Origin: an uncultured Selenomonadaceae bacterium
GTDB taxonomy: Bacteria > Bacillota > Negativicutes > Selenomonadales > Selenomonadaceae
Direction of reading: 5' to 3'
Length of the DNA: 40,366 nt
NCBI GenBank assembly: GCA_905234195.1
Contig: CAJOFR010000020.1
Span: forward strand, 1-40,366
A model generated the notes under the pieces. That model saw only the letters and a program-made list of their open reading frames with translations, did not search any database and was not told the DNA's origin. Position 1 is the first letter of the stretch, and every line of letters begins with the position of its first letter. This document shows, one piece after another, positions 8,436 through 16,352 of the stretch. Both the position numbers and the translations under genes were made by a program.

Positions 8436-9173
8436 ATGGAAAATTTGAAAACGATTTGCGTAATTCCCGCGCGGTATTCTTCAACGAGATTGCCGGGTAA
8501 ACCCTTGAAAGACATTTGCGGCAAGCCCATGATATGTCGTGTGTTTGAACGTGCCAAGCTTGCAAAATCTATCGCCGAAGTTATCGTGGCTACGGACGAC
8601 GAGAGAATTTTTCAGGCTGTCGAAAAAAATTTCGGGCGCTCCGTCATGACGAGAGCAGACCACAAAACGGGAACTGACAGGCTTGCCGAAGTCGCCGAAA
8701 AATTTTCTGACGTCGATTTAATTGTAAACGTGCAGGGTGACGAACCTTTAATCGAGGCGGATTTGATTGACGAGCTTGTCGCCGAGTTCGTCAAGGATGA
8801 AAATTTGCAGATGGCAACCGTCGCTACCGAGCTGCGCGAAGAAGACGAGATGAAAAATCCGAATAACGTTAAAGTTGTCGTCGACAAGTCCAATAACGCG
8901 CTTTACTTTTCGCGCTCGTTGATTCCTTATCCGCGCAACGCGGGCAGGGCGAAAGTTTTTAAACATATCGGGATTTACGCTTATCGCAGAAATTTTTTGC
9001 TTAGCTACTCTAAAATGGAGCCGACGCCGCTTGAGCAAACTGAATCGCTTGAGCAACTTCGCGCACTCGAAAACGGTTTTAAAATTCGCGTGATTAAAAG
9101 TGATTGCCGGTTCGTCGGCGTCGATACCGAAGAGGATTTGAAACTTGTCAATGAAATTTATCGCGGGCTGTAG
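8436..9173 (+). CDS. kdsB: 3-deoxy-manno-octulosonate cytidylyltransferase
   Basis: KdsB activates Kdo with CTP to CMP-Kdo, the donor for WaaA. The 245-residue product has the full family signature: VIPARYSSTRLPGKPL near the start, ATDDERI, NVQGDEPL, ALYFSRSLIPYPR, KHIGIYAYRR and the end motif GVDTEEDL. ATG 8436 gives the usual short N-terminus before VIPARY; an in-frame ATG at 8406 would add ten residues unlike the family, and neither start has a good ribosome binding site. It opens the Kdo/Lpt cluster and is divergent from the kinases. A 168-bp gap with a three-hairpin element separates it from kdsA. Confidence 0.95.
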   Translation: MENLKTICVIPARYSSTRLPGKPLKDICGKPMICRVFERAKLAKSIAEVIVATDDERIFQAVEKNFGRSVMTRADHKTGTDRLAEVAEKFSDVDLIVNVQGDEPLIEADLIDELVAEFVKDENLQMATVATELREEDEMKNPNNVKVVVDKSNNALYFSRSLIPYPRNAGRAKVFKHIGIYAYRRNFLLSYSKMEPTPLEQTESLEQLRALENGFKIRVIKSDCRFVGVDTEEDLKLVNEIYRGL

Positions 9174-9200
9174 ATTTTTTCTATTTGAAAACTTTTTAAT

Positions 9201-9303
9201 CTTCTTTTCTTTTGACCGCAAAAGAAAAGAAGCAAAAGAAAACTCGCCCGCAGAGGTCGCATCACGCGACCAAATGCGGGCAAGGCCGTCATCCATGACG
9301 GCC
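9201..9303 (+). repeat. Three-hairpin intergenic element, copy 2 (A1-B-C1)
   Basis: Hairpin A 9201-9232 (CTTCTTTTCTTTT ... AAAAGAAAAGAAG; loop variant ACCG), linker 9233-9245, invariant hairpin B 9246-9281, two-base spacer, hairpin C 9284-9303 (GGCCGTCAT/ATGACGGCC). It starts 28 nt after the kdsB stop and ends 38 nt before the kdsA start, leaving room for the kdsA ribosome binding site. Confidence 0.93.
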
Positions 9304-9335
9304 ACCCCCCTCTTGAAAAATTTTTTTGGGAGTGA

Positions 9336-10163
<828 letters not shown>

Positions 10164-10171
10164 GGTCGAAT

Positions 10172-11140
10172 ATGATTAAGGACAGAGCGATTGAAACTTT
10201 GAAGATAGAGGCGGCGGCGATTGAAAATCTGATTCCGCGCATAGACGACGAGTTTGTCAACGCGGTGCAGGAGATTTTGAAGTGTCGCAGCCGTGTCGTC
10301 GTCACGGGTATGGGAAAATCCGGACATGTCGGCAGAAAAATCGCCGCGACTTTTGCGTCGACGGGGACGCCCGCTTTTTTCATGCACCCCGCCGAAGCTT
10401 ATCACGGGGATTTGGGAATGATAACCGAAAACGATATTGTTATCGCGATTTCAAATAGCGGGGAGTCTTCGGAGATTGTAAACATTCTTCCGATAATTCG
10501 CAGGATAGGCGCGAAAATTATTGCCATGTGCGGAAGAAAAACTTCTTCGCTCGGCAAGAACGCGGATTACTTTATTAACATTGGCGTTGAGCGCGAAGCG
10601 TGTTCGTTCGGTCTGGCTCCCACCGCCTCGACGACTGCGACTCTTGCAATGGGCGACGCGATTGCTATGGCGTTGATGGACAAAAAAAATTTTACTTCGC
10701 AGGATTACGCGCTGTTTCATCCGGGCGGCGCGCTCGGCAGAAAACTTTTGCTCACTGTCGGCGACATCATGCACAAGGACGAGGAAAACCCGATTGTCAA
10801 AGTTGGTGCGACTGTCAAAGACGCGCTCTTCGAGATGACGGCTAAAGGATTGGGCGCGGTATCTGTCGTCGACGAGAAAAATAAATTCGTCGGGATTGTC
10901 ACGGACGGAATTATTCGCCGCGCGCTGGAGAAGGACAAAAATTTTATCGACGAACCTGTTGAACATATCATGCACAGGGACGCTTTGATTATCAGCGCGG
11001 AAAAACTTGCGGCGGCGGCTCTTTCCGTCATGGAAAAACACAAGCCGCGTCCTGTTACTGTTTTGCCGGTCATTGACGAAAAAAATATTCCGGTCGGCAT
11101 GATTCACTTGACGGATCTTTTGCGGCAAGGCGTTGTCTAG
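10172..11140 (+). CDS. kdsD: Arabinose-5-phosphate isomerase (SIS + two CBS domains)
   Basis: KdsD/KpsF converts ribulose-5-phosphate to arabinose-5-phosphate, the substrate of KdsA. The 322-residue product has a SIS sugar-isomerase domain (VVVTGMGKSGHVGRKIAATFASTG, HPAEAYHGDLG, ISNSGESSEI, FGLAPTASTT, FHPGGALGRKL) and two C-terminal CBS domains (VGDIMHKDEENP and EHIMHRDALI). ATG 10172 has GAGGT five bases upstream, overlapping the kdsA stop region; an in-frame GTG at 10160 lies inside kdsA. Tight packing with kdsA implies one transcript. Confidence 0.95.
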   Translation: MIKDRAIETLKIEAAAIENLIPRIDDEFVNAVQEILKCRSRVVVTGMGKSGHVGRKIAATFASTGTPAFFMHPAEAYHGDLGMITENDIVIAISNSGESSEIVNILPIIRRIGAKIIAMCGRKTSSLGKNADYFINIGVEREACSFGLAPTASTTATLAMGDAIAMALMDKKNFTSQDYALFHPGGALGRKLLLTVGDIMHKDEENPIVKVGATVKDALFEMTAKGLGAVSVVDEKNKFVGIVTDGIIRRALEKDKNFIDEPVEHIMHRDALIISAEKLAAAALSVMEKHKPRPVTVLPVIDEKNIPVGMIHLTDLLRQGVV

Positions 11141-11180
11141 AGATTAGTGGTTAGTGGTTAGGGTTAGGGAAAAATTTTTC
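11141..11180. repeat. GATTAG/GGTTAG-rich spacer with palindrome
   Basis: Tandem degenerate units (GATTAGT, GGTTAGT, GGTTAGG, GTTAGGG) run from 11143 to 11168, followed by the perfect palindrome GGAAAAATTTTTCC (11167-11180). The gap lies between kdsD and kdsC. Confidence 0.5.
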
Positions 11181-11208
11181 CGGCCGCTGAAATAGGAAGG
11201 AAGTTAAA

Positions 11209-11781
11209 ATGAAAATATCGGGAGATGCAATTGACAGAGCTAAAAAAATTAAGCTGGTGATTTTTGATGTCGACGGAGTTTTGACGGACAGCGGAATTTA
11301 TATCGGGGAGCACGGAGAAATTTTCAAGGCGTTTAATTGCCGCGACGGTTTCGGAATTACAATCGCGCAAAAGTTCGGAATTAAGACGGCGATTATCACC
11401 GGACGCGAATCCGTCTGCACTGCCAACCGCGCACGCGAGCTGGGAATTTCCGTCGTCAAGCAGGGGCAAATGAACAAGCGCAATGCTTACAAAGAAATTA
11501 AAGCTGAATTTAATCTCGACGACGAAGAAATTGCCTACGTTGCCGACGACGTGATTGACTTGCCGGTTTTCGTGCAGGTAGGTTTTCGCGCGGCTGTCGG
11601 CGACGCAAAACCCGAAGTCAAGGAACGCGCCCATTTTATCGCGGAAAATCCCGGCGGGCGCGGTGCCGTCCGTGAAGTCATGGAGTTTATTTTGAAAGTT
11701 CAAGGCAAGTGGGCTGAAATTATTCGACAATACACGACGGTTGAAGACGTCGAAAAAAATTCTGATTCGATTAATCAATGA
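11209..11781 (+). CDS. kdsC: 3-deoxy-D-manno-octulosonate 8-phosphate phosphatase (HAD family)
   Basis: KdsC removes phosphate from Kdo-8-phosphate to give Kdo. The 190-residue HAD protein has the nucleophile motif FDVDGVLTDSG (Asp20, acid/base Asp22), the KdsC-type FNCRDGFGI, ITGRES and VADDVIDLPVF in place of the more usual GDDxxDLP. It has no cap domain, as expected for the tetrameric KdsC group. ATG 11209 has AGGAAGG eight bases upstream. Its position directly after kdsD and 13 bp before the acyltransferase supports the call. Confidence 0.94.
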   Translation: MKISGDAIDRAKKIKLVIFDVDGVLTDSGIYIGEHGEIFKAFNCRDGFGITIAQKFGIKTAIITGRESVCTANRARELGISVVKQGQMNKRNAYKEIKAEFNLDDEEIAYVADDVIDLPVFVQVGFRAAVGDAKPEVKERAHFIAENPGGRGAVREVMEFILKVQGKWAEIIRQYTTVEDVEKNSDSINQ

Positions 11782-11794
11782 GTAGGGGAGCAAA

Positions 11795-12706
11795 ATGTTA
11801 TATAACGCGCTGATGATTTTAAGTCGGCTGGTAAGATTTTTGCCGTACGGCGTGCTACTTTTTCTCGGAAGGATTTTAGGGAACTTGTATTATTTATTCG
11901 TGAAGAAACAAAGAGAACGCGCGGTGGCTCAAATGATGCCGGCTCTGCAAATTTCTGACGGGGAGGCTCGAAAAATTGTTCGGGCGTCGTTCGTCAATTT
12001 GGCGCGCAATATGTTGGACATTTTGTACATGCCGAACTTGAACGAGAAAAATTTATCGGACTACATTGAAATTGATCACCTCGAAAGAATGAAAGACGCG
12101 CTTGCCGAAAAACACGGCGTCGTTGTTTTGACGGGACATATCGGAACGTGGGAATGGCTGTCGGCGGCGTTCACCCTGAACGGGATGCCGGTGACTGCCA
12201 TTGCGAAACTTCAACCGAACGCTGAATATTCTCGTGCCCTTGACGATTTGCGCGCGACGATTAACGTGGAGATTTTTACGCGCGGGACGAGCGAATTACT
12301 TGCGGCAGGGCGCGCCTTGAAGAAGGGAAAAATTTTGGGGTTCCTCGCTGACCAAGACGGAGGACCGGGCGGAGCGTTTATAAATTTTCTCGGCAAGGTT
12401 GCGTCCACGCCAATGGGCCCGGCGGTTTTCGCGAAGAAATTTAATTCGCCGGTGTTGCCCGCGTTTATTTTGCGCAAGCCGAACGGTCGACACCTGGTAA
12501 AAATTTTTGAAGTGATGCACTTCGAGGACACGGGAGACCCCGACGGCGATTTGTTTAGGTTCACGGAAAAGATGACGCGGATTCTTGAACAGGTCATTCG
12601 CGAAAATCCGACGCAGTGGCTTTGGTTTCAAAAACGCTGGAATACGCCGCCAGAGATGCGCAAGCAAAATAAACACCACACGGCTGGAAGAGAGCAGGCT
12701 AAATAA
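11795..12706 (+). CDS. lpxL: Lipid A late acyltransferase (LpxL/HtrB family)
   Basis: 303 residues with an N-terminal hydrophobic segment and the acyltransferase motif HIGTWE (His115, Glu120; HX4E form). KFNSPVLPAFILRKPNG and the end motif ENPTQWLWFQKRW are typical of LpxL/LpxM. These inner-membrane enzymes add a secondary acyl chain to Kdo2-lipid IVA. Only one such gene is in the window, so which chain it adds cannot be told. GGGGAG precedes the ATG, and its stop overlaps the lptC start (TAATG), showing translational coupling. Confidence 0.9.
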   Translation: MLYNALMILSRLVRFLPYGVLLFLGRILGNLYYLFVKKQRERAVAQMMPALQISDGEARKIVRASFVNLARNMLDILYMPNLNEKNLSDYIEIDHLERMKDALAEKHGVVVLTGHIGTWEWLSAAFTLNGMPVTAIAKLQPNAEYSRALDDLRATINVEIFTRGTSELLAAGRALKKGKILGFLADQDGGPGGAFINFLGKVASTPMGPAVFAKKFNSPVLPAFILRKPNGRHLVKIFEVMHFEDTGDPDGDLFRFTEKMTRILEQVIRENPTQWLWFQKRWNTPPEMRKQNKHHTAGREQAK

Positions 12707-13320
12707 TGGACAACAAAATAAAAATTTTAATCGTTGCGCTTGTGGTTGCTTTCGCGGGGGTTGTCGTGTGGGCGGTGGGCACCGCGCCGGATCCCCCGCC
12801 GCCAATCGAAAGAATTGAGCCGCCAAAAGTCATGGAGTACGAAGGCAACACGATAACCGAAGAAAAAAACGGCGTCAAACTTTGGGAGCTCGTTTCCGAA
12901 AAATCGACTGTCAATATCGAAACGCAGATGCTGGAGTTTGAAAAAATTCAGGGCAAGTTTTACAAGGAAGACGGAAAAATTTTGGAGCTCCACGCGAATT
13001 ACGGCAATTACAATCAGAAAACAAAAGATGTTCACGTCGAAGGGGATATTCTCTTGCTTGACGGCGAGGGCGGGCAACTTACCTGCGAAACTATTGATTG
13101 GCTGAACGCGAGCGAAATTATTGTTGCGGACAACAACGTTAAAATTTCTAAGGACGATATGCGCGCTTTCGCTGACCGCGCCGAAGTCAAAAGCGGCTTT
13201 CGACATTTTTCCTTGAAGGGAAATGCGCGCGTGCTCAAGGGCGTTAAAAGCGACAAGGAGATTATTCCCGACGCCGATATCTGGAACACGGAAGCTTTGA
13301 AAATTAAATCGGGGGGCTGA
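12706..13320 (+). CDS. lptC: LPS export bitopic protein LptC
   Basis: 204 residues: one N-terminal transmembrane helix (about 5-25) and a periplasmic beta-jellyroll-type domain (LWELVSEKSTVNIETQ, then LLDGEGGQLTCETIDW). LptC receives LPS from the LptB2FG extractor and hands it to LptA. It overlaps the preceding stop by one base and is followed two bases later by lptA. LptC is poorly conserved in sequence; the call relies on the YrbK-like fold pattern and on the lptC-lptA-lptB order. Confidence 0.88.
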   Translation: MDNKIKILIVALVVAFAGVVVWAVGTAPDPPPPIERIEPPKVMEYEGNTITEEKNGVKLWELVSEKSTVNIETQMLEFEKIQGKFYKEDGKILELHANYGNYNQKTKDVHVEGDILLLDGEGGQLTCETIDWLNASEIIVADNNVKISKDDMRAFADRAEVKSGFRHFSLKGNARVLKGVKSDKEIIPDADIWNTEALKIKSGG

Positions 13321-13322
13321 TT

Positions 13323-14237
13323 ATGAAGAGATGGAAAAAATTTTGTGTGATTGCCGCCGCGACTTTCGCAGTGACTTCGACAACTTTTTCTGCGGGCGGT
13401 GAAGGCGAGCCGTCCGAAGTAAAAGCAGAAACGATTGATTACGATATGGACAGCGGCGTTGTTTCGGCGGCGGGAAATGTTTTTGTTAAGCACACCGCCA
13501 CAGAAAAAAGTAGCACGTCGAAAAATGACAATGTTCCTTCCGAAGTCACGGCGGACGACGTGCAGTACGACATGAATAACGGAACCGTCACGGCAAACGG
13601 CAATGTGATTTTGAAGTACGGCGACGGGCGAGCGACGGGCGGGCGCGCAATGTACAACACAAACACGCAGGAGGCTTACCTTTTGGATAATGTCACCGTC
13701 ACGCGCAACGACTTAAAAATTACTTGTGGCAGTCTTCGCAACGACGGGCAAGGGCACATGCAAGCTGACGGAAATGTTTACGTCGTGCAGACTGTCCCGC
13801 CGAATGAAAAATATCCAAACGGAGACACGCGGACTTTTCGCGGCGAACATGTCGATTATTATCCGAACGACAGAGGGCACGTTTTTATTTCGACGGGCGG
13901 GATTATCACCAACAGCGACGGAACTTTCACCGCAGACCAAATGGAGGCGTGGCTGGACGAAGAACACTACGTCGGCACGGGCAATGCCCACGTAGTAAAT
14001 CCCCCGCGTCAACTTGAAGCGGGCGGCGATAGAATTGACTATTACGCCGGCGAAGATGGCAAGGCTGTCCTTAGCGGCAATGCGTGGGCTAATCAAAATA
14101 ATAACACCATGCGTGGAAATCGCTTGACGGTTTATCTGGCCGACGATAATAATTTGAAGGTGACGCCTTCCGCCCCGAAAGCTACAGAGCTGCCCGGCGA
14201 GGACAAACCTTTTGCTGACAAAGCGGGCAAGGTGTAA
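13323..14237 (+). CDS. lptA: LPS periplasmic bridge protein LptA (OstA-like), long form
   Basis: 304 residues with a signal peptide (about 1-24) and OstA/LptA modules. Two near copies of a unit are visible at residues 30-57 and 72-99, sharing the pattern PSEV-x-A ... YDM-x2-G-x-V-x-A-x-GNV. Further VDYYPND and IDYYAGED repeats follow. LptA polymerises into the bridge carrying LPS across the periplasm. The length is clearly above the roughly 185 residues of the enterobacterial protein, so this version may span more of the bridge with fewer copies. No LptD gene is in the window. Confidence 0.9.
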   Translation: MKRWKKFCVIAAATFAVTSTTFSAGGEGEPSEVKAETIDYDMDSGVVSAAGNVFVKHTATEKSSTSKNDNVPSEVTADDVQYDMNNGTVTANGNVILKYGDGRATGGRAMYNTNTQEAYLLDNVTVTRNDLKITCGSLRNDGQGHMQADGNVYVVQTVPPNEKYPNGDTRTFRGEHVDYYPNDRGHVFISTGGIITNSDGTFTADQMEAWLDEEHYVGTGNAHVVNPPRQLEAGGDRIDYYAGEDGKAVLSGNAWANQNNNTMRGNRLTVYLADDNNLKVTPSAPKATELPGEDKPFADKAGKV

Positions 14238-14240
14238 ATT

Positions 14241-14966
14241 TTGGCGACGAATATTGAGGCAAGGAGACTTGTCAAGGCTTTTAAAAATCGCGTCGTCGTC
14301 AATGAAGTTTCGCTGAAGGTGGAGAAGGGGGAAATTGTCGGGCTGTTGGGTCCGAACGGCGCGGGCAAGACGACTTCCTTTTATATGATTGTCGGGCTTG
14401 AGTGTCCGGATTCCGGCGACGTGTACATTTCCGACGTGAACATTTCCAGACTTCCCATGTATCGCCGCGCGCAGCTGGGGATTAGTTATCTCACGCAGGA
14501 GGCGTCGATTTTTCGCAAGCTGACTGTTGAAGAAAATATCCTGGCGATTCTTGAGACGACGGACTTGCCGAAGGAAAAGGCGCGCGATAAACTTGAGCAA
14601 CTGCTTGACGAATTTAATATTCGGCACGTGCGGGAGCGGAAGGGCACGGAACTTTCTGGAGGCGAGCGGCGGCGCGTCGAAATTGCGCGTTGTTTGGCGT
14701 TAGAGCCGCAGTTTATTTTGCTCGACGAACCTTTTGCCGGCGTCGACCCTCTTGCCGTTGCGGATATTCAGGCGATAGTCAGGTATCTGCGCGAACGCGG
14801 CATGGGGATTTTGATAACGGATCACAATGTCCGCGAGACGCTGAATATTGTTGACCGCGCGTATATTTTGAATGAGGGGAAAATTTTGGTTGAGGGAAGT
14901 GCGTCGGAAATTGCCGAAAGCCCTATCGCGAAAAAGTTTTATCTCGGCGACAATTTCAGACTATAG
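14241..14966 (+). CDS. lptB: LPS export ATPase LptB
   Basis: 241-residue ABC ATPase: Walker [10 protein letters not shown] (37-45), Q-loop region [17 protein letters not shown], signature [13 protein letters not shown], Walker [13 protein letters not shown] and switch His in [10 protein letters not shown]. The [10 protein letters not shown] and FAGVDPLAV wording is typical of LptB rather than other ABC ATPases. It powers extraction of LPS from the inner membrane. TTG 14241 is the start, with AAGGTG six bases upstream overlapping the lptA end. Confidence 0.95.
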   Translation: MATNIEARRLVKAFKNRVVVNEVSLKVEKGEIVGLLGPNGAGKTTSFYMIVGLECPDSGDVYISDVNISRLPMYRRAQLGISYLTQEASIFRKLTVEENILAILETTDLPKEKARDKLEQLLDEFNIRHVRERKGTELSGGERRRVEIARCLALEPQFILLDEPFAGVDPLAVADIQAIVRYLRERGMGILITDHNVRETLNIVDRAYILNEGKILVEGSASEIAESPIAKKFYLGDNFRL

Positions 14967-15055
14967 TTTTAAGTGGCGAATGGCAAGGGGGTAAGTGGTA
15001 AGAAACTTTCCTTCTCCCTTAACTCTTTTCCCCTTAACCCTTGTTCCTAAAAAAC
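14967..15055. repeat. AAGGG/GTAAG-rich imperfect inverted repeat
   Basis: The lptB-lptF gap holds GCAAGGGGGTAAGTGGTAAG, then CTCCCTTAACTC and CCCCTTAACCCTTG, which are roughly its complement. It belongs to the same degenerate class as the spacer at 2643-2700. No promoter is clear. Confidence 0.4.
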
Positions 15056-15075
15056 CGAAGGGAGCGTAGTTTTGG

Positions 15076-16170
15076 TTGCGCCTTAGAATTTTAGACATTT
15101 ATATTTTTCGGGAAGTAGTCTTTTCATTTTTTTTCGGAATATGCGCATTTTCGGCGGTGTTTATCGGTTCGGGAATGCTTTTCAAAATCGCGAGGTATAT
15201 CACGGATTACGGCGCGTCTTTTTCTTCGGTTGTAAAAATTTTCGTCTACGGTATGCCTGGAATTATAATTTGGACTTTTCCGATGTCGATGCTTCTTTCG
15301 ACACTTCTGACTTTCGGGCGGCTTTCCAGCTCCAGCGAAATTACCGCAATGAAGTCTTGCGGAATAAGTTTCGGGAGAATTTCCGCGCCCGCAATTTTTC
15401 TTGGATTTGTGGTCAGCGTCGTCGCGATTCTGTTTAACGAACACGTCGTGCCCTGGGCGAACACGGCAAGCAATAATGTTTTTTATTACGAGATTGAAGG
15501 AAATACCGAAATGAAGTCGCAGGATCACATTATCGTTAAAGAAATTGTCGAAGATAAAATTCAGCGGCTGGTCTACGCGCGCGAATACCGTGCCAGCGAT
15601 GAAACTTTGCAGGGCGTGACGTTGCAAGAGTTTAACGACGAAGGGAAAGTTGTTCATGTGGAAAATGCAGCCTTCGCTGAATGGAAGGACAGCGCGTGGA
15701 TTATGCACGAGGGAGTTATTTACGATATTTCCGACGACGAACGAACTCACAGCATGAGATTTGATAAACAGATCCTGCCGATTCAAGCAAGCCCGAAACA
15801 AATTGTCCGCGAACAGAAAAAGCCAAACGAATTGACGATGCGCGAACTGCAAGCGCAAATTCAAATTATGAAGACGCAATACGTAAGCACGAATAAACTT
15901 GAAACTGAACTTTATCAGCGGATAACAGTCCCTATGGCAAGTTTGGTTTTCGCGTTAATCGGGGTGCCGCTCGGTCTTCAGCCGACGAGAAACAGTTCGT
16001 CAATGGGTTTTGCGTTGAGCGTCATAATTATTTTTATTTATTACGCCGTCATGACTTTGGCGAATGCGCTCGGCAACAGCGGGGCGATTACTCCAATGTA
16101 TGCCGTTTGGATTCCGAACATTATCGGGCTGGCTTTCGGGGTTATTCTGATTAATCGCGCGTCCCGTTGA
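15076..16170 (+). CDS. lptF: LPS export permease, LptF/LptG (YjgP/YjgQ) family
   Basis: 364 residues: three N-terminal membrane helices (FREVVFSFFFGICAFSAVFI; the segment near 55-78; the segment near 100-120), a periplasmic domain of about 140 residues, and three C-terminal helices ending in PMYAVWIPNIIGLAFGVILI. This is the LptF/G layout. It pairs with LptB to extract LPS. Only one permease gene is present; most didermal bacteria have both, so the partner is elsewhere or this protein acts as a homodimer. The start is TTG 15076, with GGGAG 12 bases upstream. Whether it is F or G cannot be settled here. Confidence 0.88.
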   Translation: MRLRILDIYIFREVVFSFFFGICAFSAVFIGSGMLFKIARYITDYGASFSSVVKIFVYGMPGIIIWTFPMSMLLSTLLTFGRLSSSSEITAMKSCGISFGRISAPAIFLGFVVSVVAILFNEHVVPWANTASNNVFYYEIEGNTEMKSQDHIIVKEIVEDKIQRLVYAREYRASDETLQGVTLQEFNDEGKVVHVENAAFAEWKDSAWIMHEGVIYDISDDERTHSMRFDKQILPIQASPKQIVREQKKPNELTMRELQAQIQIMKTQYVSTNKLETELYQRITVPMASLVFALIGVPLGLQPTRNSSSMGFALSVIIIFIYYAVMTLANALGNSGAITPMYAVWIPNIIGLAFGVILINRASR

Positions 16171-16198
16171 GATTATTTTTTTAATCATAATTGTTGGA

Positions 16199-16299
16199 CT
16201 TCTTTTCTTTTGGCGCAAAAGAAAAGAAGCAAAAGAAAACTGCCCGCAGAGGTCGCATCACGCGACCAAATGCGGGCAAGGCCGTCATCCATGACGGCC
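16199..16299 (+). repeat. Three-hairpin intergenic element, copy 3 (A1-B-C1)
   Basis: Hairpin A 16199-16229 (loop GGCG), 12-nt linker, invariant hairpin B 16242-16277, two-base spacer, hairpin C 16280-16299. It lies 29 nt after the permease stop and 53 nt before the murC-ddl start. Confidence 0.93.
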
Positions 16300-16352
16300 A
16301 CCCCAACGATAAAATTGGAGAAGTTTATAGAATTTTTTGGGAGGAAAAAAGT

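Noticed and set aside
9201-9232. Hairpin A as an ordinary intrinsic terminator
   Set aside because: The stem is AT-rich pyrimidine/purine and neither strand has a T-tract following the stem, so it does not meet the usual criteria.
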